A DNA stretch of 64,000 nucleotides. Origin: Sulfurimonas hydrogeniphila. GTDB lineage: Bacteria > Campylobacterota > Campylobacteria > Campylobacterales > Sulfurimonadaceae. The notes under the pieces were generated by a model. It was not told the DNA's origin and searched no databases. It was given only the letters and a program-made list of their open reading frames with translations. The stretch spans positions 930,001 to 994,000 of the forward strand of contig NZ_CP035534.1 of assembly GCF_009068765.1 (NCBI RefSeq). Reading direction: 5' to 3'. Positions within the stretch are counted from its first letter, which is position 1. Each line of letters opens with the position of its first letter. Positions 37,078 to 45,607 of this stretch are shown piece by piece. The translations under genes were made by a program, and so were the position numbers.

Positions 37078-38031
37078 TTGAAAAAAGAGGCGATAGTATT
37101 ACTGAATATGGGTGGTCCAAACAACCTGAATGAAGTAGAAATGTTTTTAAAAAATATGTTTGCAGATAAAAACATACTGACGATGAAAAGCAATCTTGTG
37201 AGAAAAATGGTTGGCGGACTGATTGTCTTTAACCGTGCGGAAGCATCTCAGGAAATATACAGAGAACTGGGCGGAAAATCGCCTATAGTCGGGCATACAA
37301 AAAATCTTGTGTCAAAACTGCAAAAAAAACTGGGTGAAAAATTTATAGTTGATTTTGCCATGCGATATACACCGCCTTTTGCCTGTGAAGTAGTGGAAAA
37401 ACTGGCTAAAGAGGATGTGGACAAAATATACTTGATTCCTTTGTATCCGCAATACTCTACAACGACGACAAAGTCCTCTCTTGAAGATTTTGAAGAGTGC
37501 TATCACAAGAGTAAAGGCAATGCACTTTTGGTGGAAATAAAACATTTTTTCCAAAATGAAACATATAACAGGGCAGTTATTCAAAGTATTCAAAATACAG
37601 TGGGAGAGAGTGAGTATCGTGATTTTGACATTGTTTTTTCAGCACACGGACTTCCGCAAAAAATTATAGATGCGGGAGATGTGTATGAAAAACATGTGAA
37701 ACGTCATGTGGAAATTTTAAAAGAGATGATGCAAAAAGAAGGGATGGCATTTCATGATGTTCATTTGGCATACCAGTCAAAAGTAGGGCGTATGGAGTGG
37801 CTCAAACCTTCACTTGAGGACAAACTCAAAACAGTCAGAAACAGGGGTGTTGTCATTTTTCCTATCGCCTTTACTATTGACAATTCGGAAACAGACTATG
37901 AGCTGGATGTAGAGTACAGAGAAATAGCACAGGATTTGGGATTTAAAGAGTATAGAGTCTGTAAATGTCCAAATGACAGTGATTTGTTTGTTGAAGCACT
38001 TGTGGAAATTTATAAAAAGATGAAATCATGA
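37078..38031 (+). CDS. hemH: Ferrochelatase HemH
   Basis: 317 residues from a TTG start. Motifs: LLNMGGPNNLNEVEMFLKNMF, the PLYPQYS loop, the catalytic histidine in FSAHGLPQKII, and the distal acidic cluster FTIDNSETDYELDVEY. It inserts ferrous iron into porphyrin to complete heme, needed here for numerous c-type cytochromes. The next gene overlaps by 4 bp (ATGA). Confidence 0.94.
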   Translation: MKKEAIVLLNMGGPNNLNEVEMFLKNMFADKNILTMKSNLVRKMVGGLIVFNRAEASQEIYRELGGKSPIVGHTKNLVSKLQKKLGEKFIVDFAMRYTPPFACEVVEKLAKEDVDKIYLIPLYPQYSTTTTKSSLEDFEECYHKSKGNALLVEIKHFFQNETYNRAVIQSIQNTVGESEYRDFDIVFSAHGLPQKIIDAGDVYEKHVKRHVEILKEMMQKEGMAFHDVHLAYQSKVGRMEWLKPSLEDKLKTVRNRGVVIFPIAFTIDNSETDYELDVEYREIAQDLGFKEYRVCKCPNDSDLFVEALVEIYKKMKS

Positions 38032-38663
38032 AAAAAATAGTTATATTTGATATGGACGGGACATTGATTGATTCAAAAAAAGATATTACCATCTCAGTCA
38101 ATTATGTAAGAAAAACAAATCATAACCTGCCTCCACTAAGCGAAGAGTTTATAGTGGATGCTATTAACAAAGAGGTAAGAAATCTTCCTAAACTCTTTTA
38201 CAATACTGAAATCTATGAAGAAAAAGACAGAATTCTTTTTGAAAAACATTATAAAAAGCAGTGTATAGAACATCCTTACCTTTATGATGGTGTCCAAGAG
38301 ATGCTTGAGCGGTTACATGTAAAGGGGGTAAAGCTTTCAGTTGCGACAAATGCACCGACACAGTTTGCCCTGACAATGCTGGAACATTTACATGTAGCCG
38401 ATTTGTTTGACATGATAGTCGGTGCAGATAAAGTACAGGCATCAAAGCCGCATCCCGATATGATACACAAGATTTTGAATTTTTACAGTTATGATGCAAA
38501 AAAAGATAAGGCATGGATGGTGGGGGATAATTCAAAAGATATTAAAAGTGCACACAATGCCGGCATTGAAGCGATTTTTGCAGCATGGGGATTTTCTGCG
38601 CATGGAACACATACCGTAGTAGTAAAAGATCCAAAAGAAATAGTAGATATCGTTTTACAATAA
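38028..38663 (+). CDS. HAD-superfamily phosphatase (Gph-like)
   Basis: 211 residues. Motif I DMDGTLIDS with both aspartates, motif II VATNAP, the lysine in ASKPHPD and motif IV MVGDNSKDI are complete. The helical cap of about 80 residues places it with phosphoglycolate phosphatase/beta-phosphoglucomutase-like HADs, but the natural substrate is not determinable. It is coupled to hemH. Confidence 0.85.
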   Translation: MKKIVIFDMDGTLIDSKKDITISVNYVRKTNHNLPPLSEEFIVDAINKEVRNLPKLFYNTEIYEEKDRILFEKHYKKQCIEHPYLYDGVQEMLERLHVKGVKLSVATNAPTQFALTMLEHLHVADLFDMIVGADKVQASKPHPDMIHKILNFYSYDAKKDKAWMVGDNSKDIKSAHNAGIEAIFAAWGFSAHGTHTVVVKDPKEIVDIVLQ

Positions 38664-38708
38664 ATTATGATACAATAAATCCTAACTCGGTTGAGGAGGG
38701 ATGTCAAA

Positions 38709-39026
38709 ATGTTTCATAATGATTTACTGATAGCTTTTATTGTAATGGGCATTTTATTTTTACGACAAATAGCAATTTTGAAACGTCCGGACAAAATTAA
38801 CTATGCTCCTCTAAATGTCAAGAATCAAAGTGAAATGATAATAAAACAGATTGTTTTATCAGTGAAGAATATGCAGGAACTTGAAAAAACAACAGCAAGT
38901 TTTCCAAAAATATTTTCTCAATTAAACAGTGTGATTCAAGAAATAGAAGCGATAAAATCGGATTATATAACATCATACAAAGAGCTTGAAAATCTTTTAA
39001 AAAGATTGGAAAAAAAGCTCTTTTAA
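38709..39026 (+). CDS. Small single-pass membrane protein with coiled coil
   Basis: 105 residues from the ATG at 38709, which sits 8 bp after a strong GAGGAGG site; an upstream in-frame TTG would overlap that site. One N-terminal membrane helix (about 5-19) is followed by a long, probably coiled-coil, cytoplasmic or periplasmic region rich in Leu, Glu and Lys. I do not recognise it. A TACAAT box lies at about 38670. Confidence 0.6.
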   Translation: MFHNDLLIAFIVMGILFLRQIAILKRPDKINYAPLNVKNQSEMIIKQIVLSVKNMQELEKTTASFPKIFSQLNSVIQEIEAIKSDYITSYKELENLLKRLEKKLF

Positions 39027-39084
39027 GTCATTTTAAATATTTGTCGATATAATCCAAACCAAAATAACAATTATAAGGAAAAAT

Positions 39085-40284
39085 ATGAAAAGAAGAGAAT
39101 TTCTTAAAACTTCTATGGCTGCTTCAGCTGCTATTTTAGGTACAACTGCATTATCAGCCGGTGAAACACATCAGCCAATTGATACCAGAAAAGTCTCTGA
39201 TATGGCTTTCCCTGAAAAAAGACCATTGATAACCTATTCGGACAGACCACCGCTTTTGGAATCACCAAGAAGCACATTTGCACGCGGCATCACTGAAAAT
39301 GATGAATTTTTTGTCAGATGGCACCTTCCGGATATTCCGACTTATATTGATACAGATTCTTTTACTATTAAAATCGATGGTTTGGTTGAAAAAGAGTTGG
39401 AAATTTCTCTTAAAGAGTTGAAAAATGATTTTGAACAAGTTGAAGTAACTGCAGTACTGCAATGTGGTGGTAATTCCCGTTCAGCTTTTACACCAATAGC
39501 AGGCGGTATTCAATGGGGAAGTGGTGCTATGGGATGTGCAAAATGGAAAGGTGTACGGTTAAGTGATATTTTGAATCGTGCAGGCTTGAAAAAAGATGCT
39601 CATTGGATCGGTTTCAACGGTAAGGATAATGCAGCTTATTATGAAACACCGAATTTTGTAAGAGAATTAGAGATTGAAGAGTTAAATGATCATGTCATTA
39701 TTGCGTATGAAATGAATGGTGAGGATTTACCTTATTTAAATGGCTTTCCTCTTCGTTTGGTTATTCCTGGATACTATTCGGACAGTTGGGTTAAAATGTT
39801 AAGTAATATTACAGTTACAAATAAATACAAATCTCTTTTCTTTATGGATGTAGCATACCGTGTTCCAGACAATAAATGTGAATGTGAAACGCCAAAGCAT
39901 AAATTTAAACCAACAAAGCCAATAACAAATATGAATGTAAAATCAGTGATAGGGTATCCTGAAAACGGGATGAAACTCTATCATAATTCACATGTAGTTG
40001 TAAGAGGTGTGGCATTTGATGACGGACATGGAATTAGAGAAGTTTTAGTCTCTGTTAATGGTGGGAAAACATGGGAAAAAGCAGAACTCAAACAAGAAAA
40101 TGGACGTTATGCTTATACGGAGTTTAGGTATTCATATAAACCTACAAAATACGGAAAACTGACATTTATGGCAAAAGCAGTTAATCGTCTTGGAGATGAA
40201 CAGCCATTTGCAAAAGATATCGGATGGAACCATGGTGGATATAAGTACAATGGTATTGATGAAGTTACAGTAGAAGTGGTTTAA
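39085..40284 (+). CDS. sorA: SorA-type sulfite:cytochrome c oxidoreductase, molybdenum subunit
   Basis: 399 residues. A twin-arginine signal (MKRREFLKTSMAAS) is followed by a sulfite oxidase-fold molybdopterin domain with the molybdenum-ligating Cys127 in VLQCGGNSR, then the dimerisation domain (about 290-399). It oxidises sulfite to sulfate in the periplasm and passes electrons to the small cytochrome encoded 9 bp downstream. It complements soxXYZAB, which lacks soxCD in this window. Promoter: TATAAT at 39048-39053. Confidence 0.87.
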   Translation: MKRREFLKTSMAASAAILGTTALSAGETHQPIDTRKVSDMAFPEKRPLITYSDRPPLLESPRSTFARGITENDEFFVRWHLPDIPTYIDTDSFTIKIDGLVEKELEISLKELKNDFEQVEVTAVLQCGGNSRSAFTPIAGGIQWGSGAMGCAKWKGVRLSDILNRAGLKKDAHWIGFNGKDNAAYYETPNFVRELEIEELNDHVIIAYEMNGEDLPYLNGFPLRLVIPGYYSDSWVKMLSNITVTNKYKSLFFMDVAYRVPDNKCECETPKHKFKPTKPITNMNVKSVIGYPENGMKLYHNSHVVVRGVAFDDGHGIREVLVSVNGGKTWEKAELKQENGRYAYTEFRYSYKPTKYGKLTFMAKAVNRLGDEQPFAKDIGWNHGGYKYNGIDEVTVEVV

Positions 40285-40293
40285 GGAGAAAAA

Positions 40294-40602
40294 ATGAAAA
40301 AATTATTATTAATAGCAATACTGTCCGCAGGTTCACTCTTTGCACAAGTAAAGGGAGATATTGAAGTCCCGTATATATCTTATCAAATCAAAATGGGTAA
40401 AGGATTTGATGCTGTTCAGGCAAACTGTCTGATGTGTCACTCTTTTGGATATATTATTAACCAAGGTCCTCAATCACGTGAGTTTTGGCATAAAAAGATA
40501 GAGAAGATGATTGTACATTTTAAAGCACCTATCACAAAAGAAGATGAAAAAATTGTGACTGACTATCTCTTTAAGCACTATGGAAACGGCAAATTAAAAT
40601 AG
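40294..40602 (+). CDS. sorB: SorB-like monoheme cytochrome c
   Basis: 102 residues with a signal peptide (1-18) and one heme site CLMCH (45-49). The size and position directly after the sulfite oxidase gene identify it as the cytochrome subunit or acceptor of the sulfite dehydrogenase. Confidence 0.83.
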   Translation: MKKLLLIAILSAGSLFAQVKGDIEVPYISYQIKMGKGFDAVQANCLMCHSFGYIINQGPQSREFWHKKIEKMIVHFKAPITKEDEKIVTDYLFKHYGNGKLK

Positions 40603-40641
40603 TACCTGTCAAAAAAAATTGCAGGAATGGAGGTAAATTTC

Positions 40642-42753
40642 ATGTCAATCAGTAAAAAAATACATATACCATTGGTAGTTTCTATTTTAGCAGGATTTAT
40701 TGTTATTTTGGTGAACTACTATTATTCTATTAAAGACTTGGAACATGAGGTTTATACTTCAGAATCTGCTTCTTTGCATCTTAGCTACAAGCAAGCAATG
40801 CAAGCAAAGGAAGACATCGGTCTTACCAATGCTATAAACATATCGCAAAATTACAGTGTGATACGCTCATTGATGGAAAACAACAGAACTGTTGCCATCA
40901 ATGGTTTAAAAAGCCTGTCTCAGGAATTTAAAAAATACACAAAATATAAAAATATTAAAATACATATACATGATGCAAATGTACATAGTTTTTTACGTGC
41001 TTGGAAGCCAAAGAAATTTGGAGATGATTTAAGTTCTTTTAGAAAAACAATAGTTGCCGTTAAAAGAGATAAAAAACCTATTGTCGCTATTGAGCTTGGT
41101 CGTGCAGGGCTTGTACTCAGAGGCTTAGCTCCTGTTGAGCTCAATAATCGCTATTTAGGTTCTGTTGAATTTATGCAAGGTTTAAATTCTATAATAAAAT
41201 CTGCGAGAAAAAACAACGGATACGAAATAGCCATTGTCATGAAAAACGAATATCTCTCAACAGCACGTTCATTAAAATCTGCTCCAAAAGTCGGTAATTT
41301 TACACTTGCAGTCAAAGAAAATGTCGTTAATAAAGAGTTTTTTAATGATTTGGCTCATATTTCTATTGAGAAGACAGATAGACCACAAATAACTGATAAG
41401 TATTTTATAGTCTCAGAACCTATAAAAGATTTTTCAAACAATGTTGTTGCTTATGCACTGATCGGTGAAGATATCAATAAAGTAAACAGCGTCATTTCTC
41501 AATCTGAAGACTCTCTTTTGAGACAAGTATATATTATGTCTTTGGTTGATCTGTTTATTTTACTGTTTTTAATGTACATTATCAAAAAAACAATTACTGA
41601 CCCTATAGTAAACCTTGCAAATGTTGCTGATGAATTGGCACAGGGTGATGCTGATTTGTCAAAGAGACTTCCCGTGGTATCAGAAGATGAATTAGGGCAG
41701 GCGAGTAAAAATTTCAATGCCTTTTTAGATAAAGTCGAAGCGCTTGCACTCGAAGCAAAAGAAGAAGCTTTAAGAGCTGAAGATTCTGCAAAACATGCTG
41801 CGGAAATTGGCGAGAAGAACAAACTGACTCTTGCGCTGTCGGGAGAGATGATAAGCGGTGCACTCAACAATGCAGAAAATTTAAGAAACAGCATGTCTCA
41901 GAGTGTTGAAAGTGTCAATCAGGTAAATATACTCAATGCCAAAACATCCGAAGTCATTAAAGAAGTGACACACTCTACGGATAACATTAAAGATGCAATT
42001 GGCAGTATTACAGAGATGGTTTCAGAATCACGGCATTCTGCAGAGGAACTGAATGCAAATGTTGAAGAAATTTTTAATGTGATCTCTCTTATTAAAGATA
42101 TTTCAGACCAGACTAACCTGCTTGCACTGAATGCGGCTATAGAAGCAGCACGTGCAGGTGAACACGGACGAGGATTTGCAGTAGTTGCCGATGAAGTTCG
42201 TAAGCTTGCAGAACGAACGCAAAAAGCTACAAGTGAGGTAGAAGCAAATATAAGTGTACTTAAGCAAAATTCGATGAATATGAGTGAAAACAGTGAAAAA
42301 ATTGAAGAACACTCCATAAGTTCACAGCAAACACTCGAGGACTATGTTGACACGCTTTCTCAGTTGATTTCCAACAGTGAAGCTATCACAAAAGACAATG
42401 AAATCATAGGATACGAACTCTTTGCAAATATGGCTAAACTTGATCATATGGTCTATAAAAACAATGCATATTCATCAATGCTTGAAGGGAAATTGAAATT
42501 TGAATTGAGTGACCATACTCAATGCAGACTAGGCAAATGGTATGCAGATGAAGGTAAAAAACTATTTGGAAAAAGCAGTTTTTATACCAACCTGCAAGAG
42601 CCGCATAAAAAAGTGCATGATGATATAGCAAAAGCTATGCGTATGCTTGGCAGTGATAAAGTTGATGAAATCATAAAAATATTTAAAGATGCAGAAAAAG
42701 CATCACAGGAGTTGTTTACTTATTTAGACAATATGGTTAAAGAGAAATTATAA
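40642..42753 (+). CDS. Methyl-accepting chemotaxis protein with Cache-type sensor and C-terminal CZB domain
   Basis: 703 residues from the ATG at 40642 (GGAGG 8 bp upstream). Layout: TM (about 9-28), double-Cache-like sensor (about 35-290) with R-A-W (119-121) and E-L-G-R (151-154), TM (about 297-318), HAMP, signalling domain with the hairpin tip [20 protein letters not shown], and a zinc-binding CZB domain at the end ([19 protein letters not shown]). CZB domains sense zinc and, in some receptors, oxidants such as hypochlorous acid. It lies 39 bp after sorB, so steering by a sulfur compound is plausible but unproven. Confidence 0.9.
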   Translation: MSISKKIHIPLVVSILAGFIVILVNYYYSIKDLEHEVYTSESASLHLSYKQAMQAKEDIGLTNAINISQNYSVIRSLMENNRTVAINGLKSLSQEFKKYTKYKNIKIHIHDANVHSFLRAWKPKKFGDDLSSFRKTIVAVKRDKKPIVAIELGRAGLVLRGLAPVELNNRYLGSVEFMQGLNSIIKSARKNNGYEIAIVMKNEYLSTARSLKSAPKVGNFTLAVKENVVNKEFFNDLAHISIEKTDRPQITDKYFIVSEPIKDFSNNVVAYALIGEDINKVNSVISQSEDSLLRQVYIMSLVDLFILLFLMYIIKKTITDPIVNLANVADELAQGDADLSKRLPVVSEDELGQASKNFNAFLDKVEALALEAKEEALRAEDSAKHAAEIGEKNKLTLALSGEMISGALNNAENLRNSMSQSVESVNQVNILNAKTSEVIKEVTHSTDNIKDAIGSITEMVSESRHSAEELNANVEEIFNVISLIKDISDQTNLLALNAAIEAARAGEHGRGFAVVADEVRKLAERTQKATSEVEANISVLKQNSMNMSENSEKIEEHSISSQQTLEDYVDTLSQLISNSEAITKDNEIIGYELFANMAKLDHMVYKNNAYSSMLEGKLKFELSDHTQCRLGKWYADEGKKLFGKSSFYTNLQEPHKKVHDDIAKAMRMLGSDKVDEIIKIFKDAEKASQELFTYLDNMVKEKL

Positions 42754-42765
42754 TTCTCTTTAACC
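42735..42765 (+). other. Hairpin overlapping the chemoreceptor stop codon
   Basis: GGTTAAAGAGAA (42735-42746) and TTCTCTTTAACC (42754-42765) make a perfect 12 bp stem with a 7-base loop that contains the stop codon. There is no U-tract. It resembles the hairpin over the porin stop at 14704-14730. Confidence 0.5.
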
Positions 42766-42778
42766 CGCTATTTATACA

Positions 42779-42830
42779 CAATGCCATTAAGTTAAGAAAA
42801 TTAATGTTTTTTCGGAACCGGTACTTCAGT
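42779..42830. repeat. Degraded left-end copy of the dispersed repeat
   Basis: CAATGCCATTAAGTTAAG (42779-42796) is identical to the left end at 787-804 apart from the last base, and TTTTTTCGGAACCGGTACTTCAGT follows. The remainder of the element is missing. The roughly 210 bp from here to the fic remnant contain no gene that I can support. Confidence 0.65.
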
Positions 42831-43044
42831 CATAAGTATCTACACAACTCAAAACTCCATCTACATCAGATATCTTGTTCCTGGTTACGAGCCTGCAGCT
42901 TAATCGAACTAAAAAAACTTTCTGATTTCCAACATATTTTTACTGTTTGTATGTTCTGTCTCTCATACAAGCAAACAGGCATAAGAGGCAACAAACAAGC
43001 GTTTAAATATAGCCTGTGCACTCTTATGTTGCCATTTTTCCAAA

Positions 43045-43366
43045 TTAAACCCTGAACTCTTTAGCAGTTGTTAAACGAGTGCTTTCATTGATTTCATTGA
43101 AAAAGATAGCATATGCTTCTTCTAGGAGCTCTTTTTCTATCTCATGGATAGTTTGAGTGTCTTTGATGTTAAATTTGTTTCTAGATACATCACTGTTCTC
43201 GTAGTAAAACTCACTACTTACTAACTGATACTTTGATGCCATACTTTTTTCTGAGGAGTTGAGCTTTTTTTATAACAGAAGTATTTTGTTGTAGTATATC
43301 CTTCAATAGCTTGAAAGATAGATACAATTTTTGAGATAATATTTTTATTGTTCGGATTCTTGCTCT
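43045..43366 (-). pseudogene. Decayed second copy of the ficA-ficT module (5' part only)
   Basis: On the minus strand, 43242-43045 reads MASKYQLVSSEFYYENSDVS and continues to residue 65, nearly identical to the first 55 or so residues of the intact Fic protein at 44340-44951, then ends without the catalytic HPF motif. The antitoxin region upstream (to 43366) has lost its ATG (TGCTCT in place of TACTCA on the plus strand), carries one extra base that shifts the frame, and has Phe in place of the inhibitory-motif Ser. It is a non-functional duplicate. Confidence 0.85.
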
Positions 43367-43407
43367 GCCAATTCAAATTTAAAGTGCTTATTTTAGGGGT
43401 TTTAAGG

Positions 43408-43425
43408 GGTGGATGGGGTAGAGGG
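43408..43425. repeat. Duplicate of the tRNA-Gln 3' end (att-like site)
   Basis: GGTGGATGGGGTAGAGGG is identical to 45268-45285, which covers the CCA end and acceptor/T-stem of tRNA-Gln. The roughly 25 bp before it (from 43381) also resemble 45239-45267. Identity stops where the real tRNA continues. This is the classic mark of site-specific integration into a tRNA 3' end, and it bounds the 1.8 kb toxin-antitoxin/ficTA island. Confidence 0.7.
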
Positions 43426-43497
43426 TTTCACTGTATCCCTGTTTTATTGTATTTTTTAAATACAAAATAAAAATATACCCCTAAAAATTAAAGTGAC

Positions 43498-43767
43498 CTA
43501 CAATTCTGCTTTATACTTTTTAATACCTAAAACTGTAATGATTGATTTTTCTTCATCAACTTTATACCCTTTATAAATCAAGTCTCGGATATTATCATCA
43601 TCAAAGTAAATTGATTTTCTACATTTGTAAGGCATATGGTGTATATCTTCAATTAATTTTTTTATCCCTTTTTTAAATTGATTTGCTCTATTTTTGTTAT
43701 CTTGTGCAATATAGTCCCAAATGTTATTAAAAGAATTTATAAACCTTGGCTCATAGATAATTTTCAT
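43498..43767 (-). CDS. RelE/ParE-family toxin
   Basis: 89 residues of the compact RelE/ParE fold: MKIIYEPRFINSFNNIWDYIA, a helical pair, then the strands RKSIYFDDDNIRDLIYKGYKVDEEKSIITVLGI. Members either cut mRNA on the ribosome or poison gyrase; the sequence alone does not decide. The antitoxin gene ends 2 bp upstream, a standard toxin-antitoxin layout. Confidence 0.8.
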   Translation of the reverse strand: MKIIYEPRFINSFNNIWDYIAQDNKNRANQFKKGIKKLIEDIHHMPYKCRKSIYFDDDNIRDLIYKGYKVDEEKSIITVLGIKKYKAEL

Positions 43768-43769
43768 AC

Positions 43770-44021
43770 TTAATTGCTAGTATGATGTTCTATTGTATTC
43801 CATACTTCTGTATGTGAAAGAGGTTTTGTCTTTCCACTTTCAATATTTTCTAAAGCATTTTGGAAATAAGCTTTATCCTCTTGAAATTGCTTAGAGTTTA
43901 AGTAATCATCTTTTCTATCTACTAGATTCAGAAGGTATTCATTAATTTTTGATTGCATATCAATGCCAGCACTCTTGAGTTTTTGATAAACATCATCTTG
44001 AATATTTAAAGATATTTGCAT
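43770..44021 (-). CDS. Antitoxin of the RelE/ParE-type pair
   Basis: 83 residues. The N-terminal MQISLNIQDDVYQKLKSAG is a ribbon-helix-helix-like DNA-binding start, and the C-terminal part ending TEVWNTIEHHTSN is the toxin-binding tail often seen in ParD/RelB-like antitoxins. An AGGAGG site precedes the ATG on the minus strand, and a TATACT -10-like box is near 44047. It probably represses its own operon. Confidence 0.75.
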   Translation of the reverse strand: MQISLNIQDDVYQKLKSAGIDMQSKINEYLLNLVDRKDDYLNSKQFQEDKAYFQNALENIESGKTKPLSHTEVWNTIEHHTSN

Positions 44022-44143
44022 CTGTAATTACCTCCTTTAGTTACCTAAGTATAACATATTTTTGATGATACAGGTTAATTGTAATTATAATATTTATTTG
44101 TATTTTGTTGTATTTTGGGACTGTGATTAACTTTGCTATTTGA

Positions 44144-44242
44144 TTATTTTAGATTTAGAGCATGAAAAAAATCAGTTAAATCTACTTCTAATACATTTGC
44201 AATTTTTGCAAGGTGTTCAATATTAAAATGTATAATGCCCCT
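44144..44242 (-). pseudogene. C-terminal remnant of an XRE-type regulator
   Basis: The minus strand encodes RGIIHFNIEHLAKIANVLEV followed by DLTDFFHALNLK and a stop. This is the end of a Cro/C1-type helix-turn-helix domain (typical form ISLEHLEKIAKALNVDLSDLF). No start or recognition helix precedes it in frame. The rest of the gap 44022-44339 holds the antitoxin promoter and an 18-codon reading frame after fic, nothing else that I can support. Confidence 0.55.
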
Positions 44243-44339
44243 AAAAATCAAGACAGCATCTCCAGAAATCTAATTTCATCTTCATCTGTTACCTTATGCC
44301 ACATTTTTTAGATATTCAAACGCCAATTATCAACAGTTA

Positions 44340-44951
44340 CTACTTCGATAGTCCATTGAAAATGATTTTTTCTAAAGCTGAGCTATCTGCAAACTGTACA
44401 CACTCTATAGCAGCATCAATGTACTCACTTGGAGTAATGTGAGAATAGTCTATAAACTGATACCCATTATATGCAGCTATCATATCAATAAACATCCTTG
44501 TAATTCTCCCATTGAGCTCATAAAAAGGGTGTAGGGCATTAAGTTCACATTTGTAATAAGCCAGCTTTTTTACAAACTCTGATTTTGGACGTGATGTATA
44601 ATCTTTGAGAAAATTATCATTAGCTAAATCTGTAAATATTTTTTGAGATGAACTTTTGACAAATTCACCTTGACAAAATCTTGACTCACCTTTTGCCATG
44701 TTGAAATCCCTGTATAGTCCAGCCCAATCATATAGTGATTCAAACGTTCTTTTGTGTAGTGAAATGAAATATATCTCATCAAAATGAGTGTTCTCGTTAA
44801 GTTCATTGAAAAAGACAGTATATGCTTCTTCCAGGAGCTCTCTTTCTATCTCATGGACAGTTTCTGTGTCTTTGATATTAAATTTGTTTCTAGGAACATC
44901 ACTGTTATCGTAGTAAAACTCACTACTTACTAACTGATACTTTGATGCCAT
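44340..44951 (-). CDS. Fic-domain protein (probable AMPylating toxin)
   Basis: 203 residues. The Fic core is intact, with HPFYELNGR at 141-149 (canonical HPFxEGNGR with Leu for the first Gly), preceded by the flap region GESRFCQGEF (88-97). Fic enzymes transfer AMP or related groups to target proteins; class I members such as VbhT and FicT modify gyrase and topoisomerase IV. The start at 44951 overlaps a 50-codon antitoxin frame, the usual ficA-ficT arrangement. A truncated second copy lies at 43045-43366. Confidence 0.88.
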   Translation of the reverse strand: MASKYQLVSSEFYYDNSDVPRNKFNIKDTETVHEIERELLEEAYTVFFNELNENTHFDEIYFISLHKRTFESLYDWAGLYRDFNMAKGESRFCQGEFVKSSSQKIFTDLANDNFLKDYTSRPKSEFVKKLAYYKCELNALHPFYELNGRITRMFIDMIAAYNGYQFIDYSHITPSEYIDAAIECVQFADSSALEKIIFNGLSK

Positions 44952-45075
44952 ATTTTTTTCTAAGGAGTTGAGCTTTTTTTATAACAGAAGTATTTGTTGT
45001 AGTATATCCTTCAATAGCTTGAGAGACAGATACAATTTTTGAAATGATATTTTTATTGTTTGGATTCTTACTCAT
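44923..45075 (-). CDS. Fic antitoxin (FicA/VbhA-like), 50 residues
   Basis: A 50-residue frame begins MSKNPNNKNIISKIV at 45075 and ends at 44923, overlapping the Fic start by 29 bp. It contains S18-Q-A-I-E22-G23, an exact match to the inhibitory motif (S/T)xxxE(G/N) of class I Fic antitoxins, whose glutamate blocks ATP gamma-phosphate binding. The size, order and motif together make the call strong although the gene is very short. Confidence 0.82.
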   Translation of the reverse strand: MSKNPNNKNIISKIVSVSQAIEGYTTTNTSVIKKAQLLRKKYGIKVSVSK

Positions 45076-45267
45076 AAAATACTTCCTTAAATAGATAAGC
45101 TATTATAACAAAAAATAGATGATGAATGGATAAGTTGTATGTTTTTGAAAAGTTGTAAAAATGTTACTGTAAGTGTCAGTCATATTGTCAGTAAAAATCC
45201 TATAAAATCAGCTGACAGTTATTAAATCAATTACTTGAAAGTGCCTATTTTATGGGTATTTGAAATA

Positions 45268-45285
45268 GGTGGATGGGGTAGAGGG
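45268..45285. repeat. Attachment-site copy at the tRNA-Gln 3' end
   Basis: GGTGGATGGGGTAGAGGG covers the tRNA CCA end and acceptor stem; an exact copy is at 43408-43425. It is the tRNA-side boundary of the accessory island. Confidence 0.7.
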
Positions 45286-45344
45286 ATTCGAACCCCCGAA
45301 TGCCAGTACCAAAAACTGGTGCCTTACCGCTTGGCGATACCCCA
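45270..45344 (-). tRNA. tRNA-Gln (anticodon TTG)
   Basis: Read on the minus strand from TGGGGTATCGCCAAGCGG, it folds as a complete cloverleaf. The acceptor stem is TGGGGTA/TACCCCA, the anticodon arm CCAGT-TTTTGGT-ACTGG has anticodon TTG, and the T arm contains GTTCGAATC. CCA is encoded. The discriminator base reads T. The 3' end is the integration target of the neighbouring island. Confidence 0.93.
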
Positions 45345-45364
45345 ATGCTTTGTAGATTAAAGAT

Positions 45365-45441
<77 letters not shown>

Positions 45442-45478
45442 GTGTTTCAAACACTTTTACTCTGTGTTTGTGAGCGAA

Positions 45479-45507
45479 ATTATAGACAAAAATTTCTTTT
45501 ATGTCAA
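45479..45507 (-). promoter_or_regulatory. Consensus sigma-70 promoter of the tRNA-fMet/tRNA-Gln unit
   Basis: On the minus strand TTGACA (45507-45502), a 17 bp spacer and TATAAT (45484-45479) are perfect consensus boxes. Transcription would begin near 45472, about 30 bp before the mature fMet end. A CAAACAC/GTGTTTG hairpin (45448-45470) lies in the leader and may guide processing. Confidence 0.85.
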
Positions 45508-45607
45508 GAGTTTTTTATTAAAAGTATTAATTTTTTTTTTGAACTCTTTTTAATACTAATTTTCCTATAATAAAGAAAAGAAAAATATTAATAAATAAAG
45601 AGAAAAT

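Noticed and set aside
42831-43044. Possible transposase remnant between the repeat and the fic remnant
   Set aside because: Translations in all frames gave nothing I could recognise; left as unassigned.
42804-43055. 83-residue plus-strand reading frame beside the fic remnant
   Set aside because: It begins inside a repeat copy, has no ribosome-binding site, and overlaps the fic remnant antisense; no family features.
43447-43465. TTGTATTT/AAATACAA hairpin as terminator of the toxin-antitoxin operon
   Set aside because: The stem is AT-only and no U-run follows on the minus strand; chance occurrence in AT-rich DNA is likely.
45442-45607. FMN riboswitch upstream of ribBA
   Set aside because: The leader is AT-rich and short and lacks the conserved RFN-element helices; it contains the tRNA promoter and a normal -10 box instead.
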